NCBI GenBank assembly: GCA_963791315.1 | Contig: CAWBRQ010000003.1 | Location: 62,001 to 126,000, forward strand | DNA length: 64,000 bases | Origin: JACCZX01 sp963791315 | GTDB lineage: Bacteria > Pseudomonadota > Gammaproteobacteria > Burkholderiales > Burkholderiaceae_F | Direction: 5' to 3' | Shown here: positions 19,429 through 28,894 of the stretch, one piece after another | Layout: every line of letters starts with the position of its first letter | Position numbering within the stretch: the first letter of the stretch is position 1 | Position numbers and translations under genes: made by a program | Notes under the pieces: model-generated | What the model was told of the DNA's origin: nothing | The model's database searches: none | The model's input: only the letters and a program-made list of their open reading frames with translations

Positions 19429-20821
19429 GTGTCGCTAAAACAAGCACATGAGTCCGTTTCTGAACGACTCGCGCGCGCCATCGTCAGTGCGCAGCCCGAG
19501 AGCGCGGCGGGCACGCGGGAGACCGCTGCGAAGTTGGTGCTCGACATTACCGGCCTTTGTGTCGCTGCGCGTGAGCAGCCGTACGTACGCGCTGCGTTGC
19601 AGTCGATCGACCAGACCGGACCGTGTACGGTCATCGGCCACGCGCACCGTTTTGGGGTCGAGGGCGCGTCGTTCGTTAACGGAACCGCGGCGCACGGCGA
19701 GGACTTCGACGACACTTTTGAGGGCGGGCCGGTTCATGCCGGAGCGGTAATCGTCCCCGCCGTACTGGCGGCATGTGAGCGACATCGATTGTCGGGCGCG
19801 GATCTGCTGCGCGGGTTGGCGATGGGCGTCGAGGTCACGTGCCGCTTGTGTCGGGTCGCACCCACGCGTATTCACAAAGCGGGCTTTCATCCGACGGCCA
19901 TCTTGGGCGCAATCGGAGCGGTCGCGGGTATCGGCGCCGCGCTGCGTTTGCAGCAGAAACAATTGGTCAACGCATTTGGGATCGCAGGCAGCCTGGCCGC
20001 GGGAATCATCGAATACCTGGCGGATGGTTCGTGGACGAAGCGCATGCATCCCGGATGGGCTGCGCAATCGGGTTACCGCGCAATTCGCCTAGCGATGGGC
20101 GACTTTGAAGGACCTCGCACGGTGTTCGAAGGAAAGCATGGTTTATTTAGAGCCTTCGCCAACACCGATGGCGGAGACTTCGACGCGATGCTCGAATCTT
20201 TCGGAACCCAATGGATCTGGCAGTCGATTGCATTCAAGCCGTATGCATGCGGAACGATGGCGCATCCTTACATTGACTGCGCGCGTGAGTTTCGCAAGAA
20301 GGGAATCGATGCCGCGCTGATCGAGCGCATCGAGTGCGAGACGGCCGAAGGGATCGTGCACCGGCTGTGGGAGCCGATCGACCTGAAGCGATCGCCTCCC
20401 AACGGTTACGCAGCGAAGTTCAGCATTCCTTACGCGATCGCGGTGGCTATTCTGAGAGACGATGCCGGTCTTGTGGAGTTCGATGACAAATTGGTCAACG
20501 ACGCCGCGGTCGTCGCGTCTGGCGAACAAGGTGAACTACATCGTCGATCCTGCAAATCCGTATCCCGATCGGTTCACGGGTCATGTCCGCGTCGTGCTGG
20601 CAAATGGGGCGGTTCATGAGCATCGACAGGACTTCTTCAGAGGCGGAGTCGATCATCCGTTGAGTGAAGCCGATCTGCAGCGGAAGTTTTTCGCGAACTG
20701 CGCGTATGGCGGCCTGATGAAAGCGGGCGCGCAACGTCTGGCCGGAGAAGTCGGCTCGTTGTTCGATATGGCCGAGCTGAATTTCTCCGGAGCGTTCGCG
20801 GACGACGGGGCGGCGCGATGA
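19429..20821 (+). CDS. MmgE/PrpD family protein (one frameshift)
   Basis: A 463-residue protein after removing one base at about 20,518 (GCGTCTGG for GCGCTGG). Family blocks are FVNGTAAHGEDFDDTFEGGP, GVEVTCRLCRVAPTRIHKAGFHPTA, GSWTKRMHPGWAAQSG and KPYACGTMAHPYIDCAREF, then after the shift YIVDPANPYPDRFTGHVRV. It belongs to the 2-methylcitrate dehydratase-like superfamily; the substrate is unknown. It differs clearly from the MmgE/PrpD gene at 9.0-10.5 kb, so it is not a recent duplicate. Start GTG 19429 lies nine bases after tctC, and the stop overlaps the SDR start by four bases. Confidence 0.88.
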
Positions 20822-21579
20822 GCAAAGAGCCGCTGGCTTCCAGGGTCGCGTTGGTCACGGGGGCCGGTCGCAATATAGGCCGCGAGATCGCGTTGAGCCT
20901 GGCCGCTGCAGGCGCCGCTGTCGTCGTCAATGTGCGCTCGTCGGTGGAAGAGGGTCAGGCAGTCGTCGATCAAATCAAATCACGCAACGGACGCGCCATG
21001 CTGTGCGTTGCCGATGTCGCCGAGCAGTCTGCTGTGCGCGAGATGATCGCCACCATCGATGCGGAGTGGGGCCGCCTCGATGTTCTGGTCAACAACGCCG
21101 CTGTGCGGCGTGAAGCGAAGCTCGACGATATCTCGGCGTCGGATTGGCATCGCATTGTCTCGATCATCCTTGACGGCGCATTCTTCTGCAGCCAGGCCGC
21201 GCTGCCTCTGCTGCGAAAATCGGAGCAGGCCGCGATCGTAAACATCGGCGGCATGACCGGCCATAGTGGAGCATCGAACCGTGTGCACGTCGTCACTGCG
21301 AAAGCCGGACTGGCGGGCATGACGCGCGCCCTTGCGCATGAACTGGCGCCTGACGGCATCACCGTCAACTGTGTGGCGCCCGGCATGATCGATACGGTGC
21401 GACACGCAGCCAGCTCTGCAGCGTCTCCTGATCATCGACGCAGGCATCACACGCTGCTCGCGCGACACGGCACCGCGGTGGACATCGCCCAAAGCGTGGC
21501 CTGGCTCGCGAGCGACGGTGCGAGGTTTGTGACGGGCCAGGTGCTTCACGTCAACGGGGGTGCTTACCTGGGCAGTTAG
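20818..21579 (+). CDS. SDR family oxidoreductase-like protein with altered active site
   Basis: A 253-residue short-chain dehydrogenase/reductase fold. The dinucleotide motif is TGAGRNIGRE (about 15-24) and the NNAA motif is VLVNNAAVRRE. The region that normally holds Tyr-x-x-x-Lys reads HVVTAKAGLAG, so the Lys is present but the residue four before it is Val, not the catalytic Tyr. The C-terminal VTGQVLHVNGGAYL is normal. It may use a different acid or catalyse a non-redox step. Translationally coupled (ATGA) to MmgE/PrpD and last gene of the tct operon. Confidence 0.88.
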   Translation: MSKEPLASRVALVTGAGRNIGREIALSLAAAGAAVVVNVRSSVEEGQAVVDQIKSRNGRAMLCVADVAEQSAVREMIATIDAEWGRLDVLVNNAAVRREAKLDDISASDWHRIVSIILDGAFFCSQAALPLLRKSEQAAIVNIGGMTGHSGASNRVHVVTAKAGLAGMTRALAHELAPDGITVNCVAPGMIDTVRHAASSAASPDHRRRHHTLLARHGTAVDIAQSVAWLASDGARFVTGQVLHVNGGAYLGS

Positions 21580-21601
21580 GTCCGCAAATTGGGGAGGCAA
21601 T

Positions 21602-22156
21602 CTGGAATACGTCATCGTCGTTGTTGCCGCGCTTGCGCTCGGGTACGGTGTTTGGGTGTTCAACCGTCTGGTATCGGACCGCAATCTGGTCGCTCAGGCG
21701 TTTGCCGATATCGACGTTCAGCTAAAGAGACGCGCCGACCTCGTTCCGCAGCTGGTCGAGACGGTGAAGGCTTATGCGGCATACGAGCGGCAGACGTTGC
21801 AAGCCGTCGTCGAATTACGCGCGCGTGCCAGCACACTAAGTGAACGTGAGCGTCGGCCAAGCGCATCGCGCTTCGGCGCAGAAAGCGAGCTGGGCGCTTC
21901 GTTGCAGAAGCTCATTCTTTTGCAGGAAAGCTACCCGCAACTGAAGGCCGATCAGAATTTTCGGGACCTCTCGGCCAAGTTGGTCGACGTTGAAGATCAG
22001 TTGCAACATGCACGGCGCTTCTACAACGGTGCGGTCAAGCAATACATGACGCGACTGCAGACCTTTCCGGACCTCTTGGTGGCGCGCCTGCTCGCGTTCC
22101 GCAGCGCAGCCTTTTTCGAGACCGACGATCGCTCTGCGGTGAAGGTATCGCTATGA
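21602..22156 (+). CDS. LemA family protein
   Basis: About 184 residues: one N-terminal membrane segment (EYVIVVVAALALGYGVWVF), then the LemA coiled-coil core with NLVAQAFADIDVQLKRRADLVPQ, which is the family signature (N-x-x-x-A-x-x-x-I-D-x-x-L-x-x-R-x-D-L-V-P). LemA proteins are membrane-anchored with a helical domain of unclear function. The start is uncertain: no ATG, GTG or TTG lies at the expected place, but CTG 21602 follows GGGGAGG closely. The frame extends upstream into the SDR gene. The stop overlaps the DUF2207 start by four bases. Confidence 0.85.
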   Translation: MEYVIVVVAALALGYGVWVFNRLVSDRNLVAQAFADIDVQLKRRADLVPQLVETVKAYAAYERQTLQAVVELRARASTLSERERRPSASRFGAESELGASLQKLILLQESYPQLKADQNFRDLSAKLVDVEDQLQHARRFYNGAVKQYMTRLQTFPDLLVARLLAFRSAAFFETDDRSAVKVSL

Positions 22157-23856
22157 AGCGCTTCATCTGTGCGCTGGTGCTCGTGCTGTTCAGCGGCGCG
22201 GGCTTCGCGCAGGAACGCATTATCGATTTTGCGAGCGATGTCTCGATCAACGCGGATGGCTCATTGCTCGTCGTCGAGACGATCGTCGTACAAGTCGAAG
22301 GCGAGCAGATCAAGCGCGGAATATTTCGCGACTTTCCCACCCGCTACGAGAATCACCGCGGACTAACAGTGGTGGTTCCATTCGAAGTTCTTAAGGTCCA
22401 GCGCGATGGAGCGTCCGAGCCGTACAAAGTTGAGCCGCTGACGAACGGAATGCGCGTTCGTATCGGCAATCCGCAACAAATGCTGCCGCGCGGTCAGCAC
22501 ATGTACCGGATTTCGTATCGAACCGCACGTCAGATCGGATTCTTCGACCGGCACGATGAGCTGTACTGGAACGTGACCGGCAGCGGCTGGGCGTTCGCGA
22601 TCGACCGCGCAACCGCGCGCGTTCGGTTGCCGCAGCCTGTAACGGCCGAGAAGCTCAGCGCCGAGGCGTACACCGGTCCCCAAGGCGCGCGCGGTCGCGA
22701 TGTCAAAGTCAGCGTCGCCGAAAGCGAATTCAACTTTGAAACGACGCGCCGCCTTGCGCCTCACGAAGGGTTGACGATCGTCGCGATGTTTCCTAAGGGC
22801 ATGGTTGCCGCACCCTCCCCCCTAACGAGGTTGGGTTGGGCGATTGCCGATAACGTCGGTGAGCTGCTTGCCATTGGCGCGGCCATGCTGATCGTCGGGT
22901 TTATGTTCGTGATGTGGTGGCTCGTCGGCCGCGATCCGCGTAAGGGGCCGAAGTTTCCTCGCTACGACGCACCGGCCGACATGAGCGCGGCGGCAGTTCG
23001 CTTTATCGATCGAATGGGCTTCGATACGCGTTGCCTGGCGGCAGCGGTGCTTGGCCTGGGCGCACGCGGTTATTTGAGGGTTCATCAGCGTGAAGACGGG
23101 TTTGTCGTTCAGCAAACCGGCGCGACCGTTCCCTGGCTACCGGGCGACAAGCCGCTCGCCGATGCGCTGTTCCGATCGCGGTCGCAAGCCGTGCTGAGTA
23201 AGACCTACGATCCCGCGATCGCCGAGGCGCAGAACGAACTCAGTTCTGCGCTCACTCGGCATTACAAGGGCACCATTTTTAGGCGCAATCGCTGGCCGCT
23301 CGCGCTGGCCGTCATCGCCGGTGCCGGCGCGTTCGGGTTTGCGGCGGCGTTGGGGGCGAATCCTGCACTGATGATCGCGCTCGTCTGCGTGCTGTTGCTG
23401 GCGCTGTTCGCGTTCTTCAAGCTGATGCCTGCCTACACGCGAGAAGGGCGAAAGGTGCAGGACCATATCGAGGGACTGCGGCAATACCTCGGTGTAGCCG
23501 AGCGAGATGATCTTGCGCGCATCAAGGCACCCGAGATGACGCCGGTCGAATTCGCTCGCATGCTGCCTTACGCGCTTGCGCTCGACGTCGAGAAAACGTG
23601 GGCCGATCGGTTCGCTGCAGTGCTGGGCACCGCGGCGGTGGCTGCAGCGGTGTCTTCGTACTACGCCGGCGATACGAGTTCGTGGGGATCGAACTCGACA
23701 CGTGGCTTCACCAATTCGTTTAGTGCGCTCGACAGCACGGTCAGCGCCGCGAGCACGGCGCCGGGCTCGGAATCGGGCGGTAGTGGGGGTGGGGGCGGCG
23801 GGGGCGGCGGATCAAGTGGCGGCGGTGGAGGCGGTGGCGGTGGAGGAGGCTGGTAA
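22153..23856 (+). CDS. DUF2207 membrane protein with poly-Gly tail
   Basis: A 567-residue protein with a signal peptide (ICALVLVLFSGAGFAQ), an extracytoplasmic DUF2207 domain (about 20-220, starting ERIIDFASDVSINADGSLLV), a membrane segment near 236-258, a cytoplasmic part, two further membrane segments near 375-425, and a C-terminal tail of about 25 residues made almost only of Gly and Ser ending in Trp. LemA plus DUF2207 is a common bacterial gene pair with a likely joint envelope role. The Gly tail is usual for this family and marks low-complexity DNA at 23,780-23,856. Confidence 0.9.
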   Translation: MKRFICALVLVLFSGAGFAQERIIDFASDVSINADGSLLVVETIVVQVEGEQIKRGIFRDFPTRYENHRGLTVVVPFEVLKVQRDGASEPYKVEPLTNGMRVRIGNPQQMLPRGQHMYRISYRTARQIGFFDRHDELYWNVTGSGWAFAIDRATARVRLPQPVTAEKLSAEAYTGPQGARGRDVKVSVAESEFNFETTRRLAPHEGLTIVAMFPKGMVAAPSPLTRLGWAIADNVGELLAIGAAMLIVGFMFVMWWLVGRDPRKGPKFPRYDAPADMSAAAVRFIDRMGFDTRCLAAAVLGLGARGYLRVHQREDGFVVQQTGATVPWLPGDKPLADALFRSRSQAVLSKTYDPAIAEAQNELSSALTRHYKGTIFRRNRWPLALAVIAGAGAFGFAAALGANPALMIALVCVLLLALFAFFKLMPAYTREGRKVQDHIEGLRQYLGVAERDDLARIKAPEMTPVEFARMLPYALALDVEKTWADRFAAVLGTAAVAAAVSSYYAGDTSSWGSNSTRGFTNSFSALDSTVSAASTAPGSESGGSGGGGGGGGGSSGGGGGGGGGGGW

Positions 23857-23870
23857 ACATTCAACTCGCT

Positions 23871-24582
23871 CTATCGTGCCTTGAACGTCACGACAAGCAC
23901 GTCTCGATACGCCGCGTGCTTCGGTTCAATCGGCTCGACCGCGGTCACTCCGTGCTTGACGCGCGCGTCGTCAACGATGGCGGTGTCTAGCGGCGTCGTC
24001 AACGTAAAACTGCCGAGCGTATGGCCATCAAGGTCATGCACGGTGGTCGTACCGCTCTTGATGTTGGTGCGATTGACGAGCAGCACCAGCGCATAGTCGA
24101 CGCCGTCGCGATGAACACCTTCCGGGTGTCGGCCGTCCGGGCGCGTCAGAGCGTGCTTCGATGCGAAACTGGTGGCACTCGATCTTCCAGTTTGTGTTCG
24201 GGCGCAACCCGCCGAACAGGCGGCAGCAGAACGCAAGGATGCATTGCATCGTCGGGCCGGCGACAACTTTGGCGTGCATCGGCTCGAACCAGCGCTGGAT
24301 GCCGCCCACAAGTGGGTTGTAATCGATGCTCTGATAATGTGGCTGATGCTGCTCGGGCGTGGCGCTTTCTGCGCCTGCGCGTGCCGACAACGTTGCATGG
24401 CGGCGCCGCCGATACCGATGGCCATCCGGCAGATACGTGTCGAGCTGAAGATCGTTCCAGCTTTCGGTAAAGCTCGCCCAGTCGGTCAAGACGCCGCAGT
24501 CGCCCAGCAGCGGGCACATATCGGCGCCCGCAACGAACACGAATCCGTCTCGATCGACGCGCTCGTGCAGCGCGCTCGTCAT
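23871..24582 (-). CDS. 2OG-Fe(II) dioxygenase family protein (PF10014-like, one frameshift)
   Basis: About 236 residues after removing one base near 24,153. The N-terminal part reads ALHERVDRDGFVFVAGADM and LQLDTYLPDGHRYRRRRHA; the middle has QHYQSIDYNPLVGGIQRWFEP-like sequence with NTNWKIECHQFRI; the C-terminal part has GRHPEGVHRDGVDYALVLL and VDDARVKHGVTAVEP. This matches the PF10014 group that includes free amino acid hydroxylases such as isoleucine 4-hydroxylase; HRDG and KHG carry probable iron ligands. ATG 24582 overlaps the MFS stop by four bases, so the enzyme is coupled to an exporter-like gene. Substrate unknown. Confidence 0.78.
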
Positions 24583-25770
24583 GTGCGTACCCGAGGCGGT
24601 TGCCGTGGGGGACGTACCAAGATCGCCAGCAGTGCGATCGCGCTGAACACTGCGCCGGCGATGAAAGTTTGCGGGGCACCCAACTGATCCCACAGCAGGC
24701 CCGCGAGTGCACTTGCTATCAGCAATGCAATGCCGCTGACAAGATTGAAAAATCCGAAGGCCGTGCCGCGCAAGTCAACGGGAGCGGCGTCGGCGACCAT
24801 TGTCGCCAGCAGCCCTTGTGTAATGCCCATGTGCAAACCCCACAGCGAAACACCGAGCCATACCCACGTCCACTCGTTGCTGTATGCGAGCACGACGTCG
24901 GCGCCGATCAGCACTGCAAGGCCTAACGCCAGTAGCCGCGCGTGGGTAACACTGTCCGACAGCCGCCCGAACGGATACGCCGAAAGCGAATAGACCAAGT
25001 TCATGCCGATCAGCACCAGGGGCACCAGCGCGATCGGCAATCCGCCTTGCGCTGCTCGCAGCACGAGAAACGCCTCGCTGAAGCGCGCCAGCGTGAACAC
25101 TGCGCCGATCGATACCACCCACCAATACGCAGGCGACAATTTGCGCAGGCTCGCACGCTGGATCGGATTGGTCGAACGTACCGTAGCCTCGCGCTCGGGT
25201 TCGCGTACGCCGAAGACAAGCAATACAACGGCAAGAACCGCGGGAATCACGGCGACCCAGAATACGGCGCGAAAATCGTTCGCCCATAGCAGCATCAATC
25301 CGAGCGCGAGCAAGGGTCCGATAAAGGCGCCGACCGTGTCGAGTGATTGCCGCAGTCCGAAAGCCGCGCCCCGTATTTCGCTTGGAGCAATGTCGGCTAC
25401 CAGCGCATCGCGCGGCGCACCGCGTATGCCCTTGGCGATGCGATCGATAAAGCGCGCGGTGAACACCATGCCCGCGGTCGATGCGATGGCGAACAGCGGC
25501 TTTGACAAGGCGGCCAGCGTGTAACCGATCACGGCTAGCGATTTGCGCTTGCGCCAGTAGTCGGACAGCACACCTGAGAACACCTTGACGATTAATGCGG
25601 TCGCCTCGGCAACGCCCTCGATCAATCCGACTACCAGACGCGCTGGCACCTAGCGTCGTGACCAGGAACACCGGCAGCAGGCTGTGGATCATCTCGGACG
25701 AGATGTCCATCAGCAGGCTGACAAAGCCGAGTGTCCAGATCGCCGCAGGCAAGCGGGATTTTTTCGTCAC
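24579..25770 (-). CDS. MFS transporter (one frameshift)
   Basis: About 396 residues and 12 membrane segments after removing one base at 25,638, where the reverse strand reads GCGTCTGG for GCGCTGG. The N-terminal piece is LPAAIWTLGFVSLLMDISSE followed by HSLLPVFLVTTLGAS; the main frame continues VVGLIEGVAEATALIVKVF and has DYWRKRKSLAVIGY, the loop motif between segments 2 and 3. GTG 25770 gives the usual short N-terminus; TTG 25815 is an alternative. It is coupled to the dioxygenase gene by an ATGA overlap. Confidence 0.85.
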
Positions 25771-25819
25771 GTGCGTTGGTAAGTCGCGATCACCGATGGC
25801 GAAATTTAGACGCAAATAA

Positions 25820-25844
25820 AAAAGCGCCGAAGATCGGCGCTTTT
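25820..25844. terminator. Bidirectional intrinsic terminator
   Basis: A perfect 11-base stem, AAAAGCGCCGA with TCGGCGCTTTT, and a three-base loop. The flanking A and T runs give a U-tract in both directions. It lies between the end of the cytochrome gene and the start of the MFS gene, both on the minus strand, so it probably ends transcription from the right before the MFS promoter. Confidence 0.85.
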
Positions 25845-25861
25845 GTTATGAGACTGCGCGA

Positions 25862-26717
25862 CTACCTGCGCCGTGTGCGACTCACTCCGAGCAGTGTCAG
25901 CAGCCCCAGCAAATTCAGCCAACCAAGTGCGCCCGCGCCTGCGTTTAACGGCGCGTTTGCTGACGAGGTCGGCGCAGTCGAACCGCCGGCCCCGGTTGCA
26001 GTGCCCTGCAGGGTTATATCGCGTGCCGGCACGTTGCCGACAAAGGTGACGCGCCAGGTGGCGGTGCTAGCTCCGGCGGTCGGTTGGAACGAACTCAAAG
26101 CCTATCGCGCAGCTTGCGCCCGGTTGTATGACTCCGCCATTCACGCACACGGTCTGGCCCGCGGCGACAGCTAGCGCTTCTAAAATTCGGCGACCTGTCC
26201 GGTGCTGGCATTTATCGCTGGATTTGCAAGCGTGATGGCTGTGCCAGCAGCGTTCGTTAAAACAACCGCGATCGGCGCACTAGTGGCACCCACGGCTGTG
26301 CTGGGAAATGTGACCGCACTTGGGGCCGCAGTCGGTGTCGGTAACGGAGCAAACGGTGGGGGTGCCGGCGGCGTGACTGCGACAACGAGGTGCGCCGCGA
26401 CGTCGGACGTTTTCTGCGCTGACCATGGGGCGTTCTGAAACACGGCCATCACTTGGCCGGCGTTGCTGTTGATAGCGGCTTGAATGGCTGCGCGGATCGT
26501 CGCCTCACTTGCGCCAGGGAAGCGAATGTCTCGAAACGTCCCGGCAAAGCCGTGGCAGTCCTGGCAGCTTGCGTCCGCTGACTCTCTCCATGTAGGCAGT
26601 CGCGCCGTTAGCCGCGTTTCCGACCTGCGCTAACGCGCTCGTCGTGCCGCCGGCAGCGATGGCCAACATGGCATACAGCAATGTGCGCAAGCTCAACAAC
26701 TTTTGACGAGTCAGCAT
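25862..26717 (-). CDS. Exported c-type cytochrome with choice-of-anchor-type repeat and C-terminal sorting signal (frameshifted)
   Basis: Starting at ATG 26717 the product has a signal peptide (LLYAMLAIAAGGTTSALAQ), a small cytochrome c domain with heme motif CQDCH and distal segment GQVMAVFQNAPWS, a Pro-rich linker, and an immunoglobulin-like domain of the HYDIN/choice-of-anchor D type (PSAVTFPSTAVGATSAPIAV, PGASCAIGFEF). The C-terminus is Gly/Ala-rich, then one membrane helix and an Arg cluster (LGWLNLLGLLTLLGVSRTRRR would span it in part), like GlyGly-CTERM-type sorting tags. Three indels (about 26,581, 26,190 and 26,080) break it into pieces; the net is one extra base. Stop 25862. Confidence 0.65.
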
Positions 26718-26826
26718 AGGAGGGCAGAAACCGTAATCGGGTAGATGGCCAGTCTATCGACGCTGCAAGACGCTTACCGTCGTGCGAACGGCTTAGCGCC
26801 TCCCCCACAAATCTGGAATTCACCCG

Positions 26827-27900
26827 CTATGCAACCGCTTCTCGCTCGATAAGCGCGCGTTTGCGCTCGACTCCCCAGCGGTAGCCGCACAGTGATCCGT
26901 CGTTGCGAATCACGCGATGGCAAGGAATGGCCACCGCCAGCGGGTTGGCGCCGACCGCGGCGCCCACGGCGCGTACCGCCTTGGGTGCGCCGATGCGATT
27001 TGCTATCTGCGAATAGCTCACTGTCCTGCCCGCGGGAATTTCGCGCAGTGCCTGCCACACCCGTTGCTGGAACGCAGTGCCCCGAACGTCGAGGGGCAAG
27101 TCGAGACCAAGTGCGGGCGCTTCAACGAATCCCACAACCTTGGCCACTAGCTGCTCGAACTGCGAATCACCGCCGATCAGATGCGCGCGCGGGAATCGAT
27201 CCTGCAGATCGCGTGCCAGCGCATCGGGATCGTCGCCGATCAGGATCGCGCACACTCCGCGGTCACTGGCGGCTACCAGGATTGAGCCCAGCGAGCACTC
27301 GCCGATTGCGAAGCGAATTTCGGCACTCGCGCCGCCGGAGCGATACGCGGTCGGCGTCATGCCGAGGACGTCGTTCGATTGCTCGTAGAAGCGGCCACTC
27401 GAGTTGTAGCCGGCGCCATAGATCGCCTCGGTCACCGTGTTGCTTCGACTGAGTTCTGCCTTGACTCGCCTAGTGCGATGCGCGGCGGCATACTGCTTCG
27501 GGGTCAATCCGGTAGCCGCCTTAAATACTCGGTGCAGGTGAAACGTACTCAGACCCGCATGAGCGGCGAGTTGTGCAAGCGTGGGCGGTTGGTCAGCGTT
27601 TTCGATCGTGCGGCACAACTCGGAGACTGTCGCCGCGTGCTGCTCGGCTAACGGAAGTTGATCCGGTTTGCAGCGCCTGCAAGGGCGAAAGCCCGCGCGT
27701 TCGGCTGCTTCAGCGGATACGTGGAATTCCACGTTCTCGGGGCGCGCCCCACGCGCTGCGCACGACGGCCGGCAGTACACCCCCGTGGTCTTGACCGAGT
27801 AGAAAAATCGGCCATCGGCGTGCCGGTCGCGCCTAACAACCGCGTCCCAGCGAGAGTCGCTGACGGTGGCCGCCGCCCGCATTTCTGATTTTGTTGCCAT
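26827..27900 (-). CDS. ada: Ada: methylphosphotriester/O6-methylguanine-DNA methyltransferase and activator
   Basis: A 357-residue bifunctional Ada. The N-terminal zinc domain has the four cysteines in VYCRPSCAARG and FRPCRRCKP; Cys in the first accepts methyl from phosphotriesters, turning the protein into an activator. An AraC-type HTH follows (LAAHAGLSTFHLHRVFKAAT, then GYNSSGRFYEQS). The C-terminal methyltransferase carries the active cysteine in PCHRVI near residue 322. GTG 27906 is an alternative start two codons upstream. The gene repairs alkylated DNA and usually regulates itself. Confidence 0.95.
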   Translation of the reverse strand: MATKSEMRAAATVSDSRWDAVVRRDRHADGRFFYSVKTTGVYCRPSCAARGARPENVEFHVSAEAAERAGFRPCRRCKPDQLPLAEQHAATVSELCRTIENADQPPTLAQLAAHAGLSTFHLHRVFKAATGLTPKQYAAAHRTRRVKAELSRSNTVTEAIYGAGYNSSGRFYEQSNDVLGMTPTAYRSGGASAEIRFAIGECSLGSILVAASDRGVCAILIGDDPDALARDLQDRFPRAHLIGGDSQFEQLVAKVVGFVEAPALGLDLPLDVRGTAFQQRVWQALREIPAGRTVSYSQIANRIGAPKAVRAVGAAVGANPLAVAIPCHRVIRNDGSLCGYRWGVERKRALIEREAVA

Positions 27901-28020
27901 GTTCACTTCAGCTCTCCCGTCATCTTAGCGATGCCAGAAGTTAGACCGTGCGGAGCTTCGCCGAACTCCGGGTCTTGCTTTCAAACTGGAAGTGTCAGAT
28001 CGCCGGCGCAGCGCTCGCTG

Positions 28021-28398
28021 CTAGTTGCCCTTCCCCTTGCCGTGGCCTTTGCCGTTCGATGAAGGATGCGCTTTTTGGTAGTGCGGCACATAGACGTTGT
28101 TGTACCAATCATCCTTGACGAAATAAACCGGACGGCTGCAGGCGTCGTACTTCTGGCAGTGCTTGCTCCAATTCTTCGCGTGGCCGGGGGGCACATGCAA
28201 GTACATCGGCGGTGGCGGCTGAGCTACATAAACCTTCTGAATGATGACCGGCTGCGGGTAGATCAGTACAGGCTGTGGCGCATTGCCGATGTCGATGCGA
28301 CCGTAAAAGCCTGGCTGGCCGACAGTGACCGAAACATCTGCGGCGAACGCGGGCAAGGCCGCGGCGGCCAGCAGGAATGACAATAAGTAGCGCTTCAT
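28021..28398 (-). CDS. Exported hypothetical protein, small and Lys/Gly tailed
   Basis: A 125-residue protein with a clear signal peptide (KRYLLSFLLAAAALPAFAAD), a Pro-rich middle (QPVLIYPQPVIIQKVYV) and KHCQKYDACSRPVYFV holding two cysteines, then a NGKGHGKGKG tail. This pattern is common in small periplasmic proteins of Burkholderiales; no function is known. A possible ribosome site (AAAGGAG) precedes ATG 28398. Confidence 0.8.
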   Translation of the reverse strand: MKRYLLSFLLAAAALPAFAADVSVTVGQPGFYGRIDIGNAPQPVLIYPQPVIIQKVYVAQPPPPMYLHVPPGHAKNWSKHCQKYDACSRPVYFVKDDWYNNVYVPHYQKAHPSSNGKGHGKGKGN

Positions 28399-28485
28399 GG
28401 TGACTCCTTTGGGAAAGATCCCTGCCTGTTTAACGTCGCAGGGGGCCAAAGCCGAATACCAAACTCACTCTATTGCCGTGATCAA

Positions 28486-28860
28486 TTAGGCCGATTCCGC
28501 AGGATCGAAATCGAGCTCCACCTTGGCACCACTGGGGTCATAGCAAAACAGCTGCCAGGTGCCCGCACCGCGCTGACGGCGTAACTCATAGCTGATCTTC
28601 TTGGCATCCAGTTTCGCCTTGACCTCCGCCAGGCCGCTCGCCGAAAACGCCATGTGATCAATCACGCCTGCAGGTTGTTGGGGTACACCTCGCCCAGCGA
28701 TGATGTGCAACACAGCGGTATCGCCGGCGTACAACCATGCCCCGGGAAAGCCGAGATCGGGGCGCGGTCCCGGCTTAAGACCGAGCAAATCCACGTAAAA
28801 GCCGAGCGTCTTGTCGAGGTCGTCGCTAAGGACGGTGAAGTGGTTCATACCGTGAATCAT
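28486..28860 (-). CDS. VOC family (glyoxalase/bleomycin resistance-like) protein
   Basis: A 124-residue single VOC module. The start GMNHFTVLSDDLDKTLGFYVDLLGL is typical, with His6 as a probable metal ligand; GVIDHMAFSASG supplies the second His and the C-terminal DPSGAKVELDFDP the Glu. AGGAGTGAC precedes ATG 28860. It is unlike the double VOC gene at 15.6 kb. Substrate unknown. Confidence 0.88.
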   Translation of the reverse strand: MIHGMNHFTVLSDDLDKTLGFYVDLLGLKPGPRPDLGFPGAWLYAGDTAVLHIIAGRGVPQQPAGVIDHMAFSASGLAEVKAKLDAKKISYELRRQRGAGTWQLFCYDPSGAKVELDFDPAESA

Positions 28861-28894
28861 TTGTCACTCCTGCGCGTGACGAGTTCTGAAACCA

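Noticed and set aside
23780..23856. G-rich low-complexity tract as a possible regulatory or repeat element
   Set aside because: It encodes the Gly-rich tail of the DUF2207 protein, which is usual for that family.
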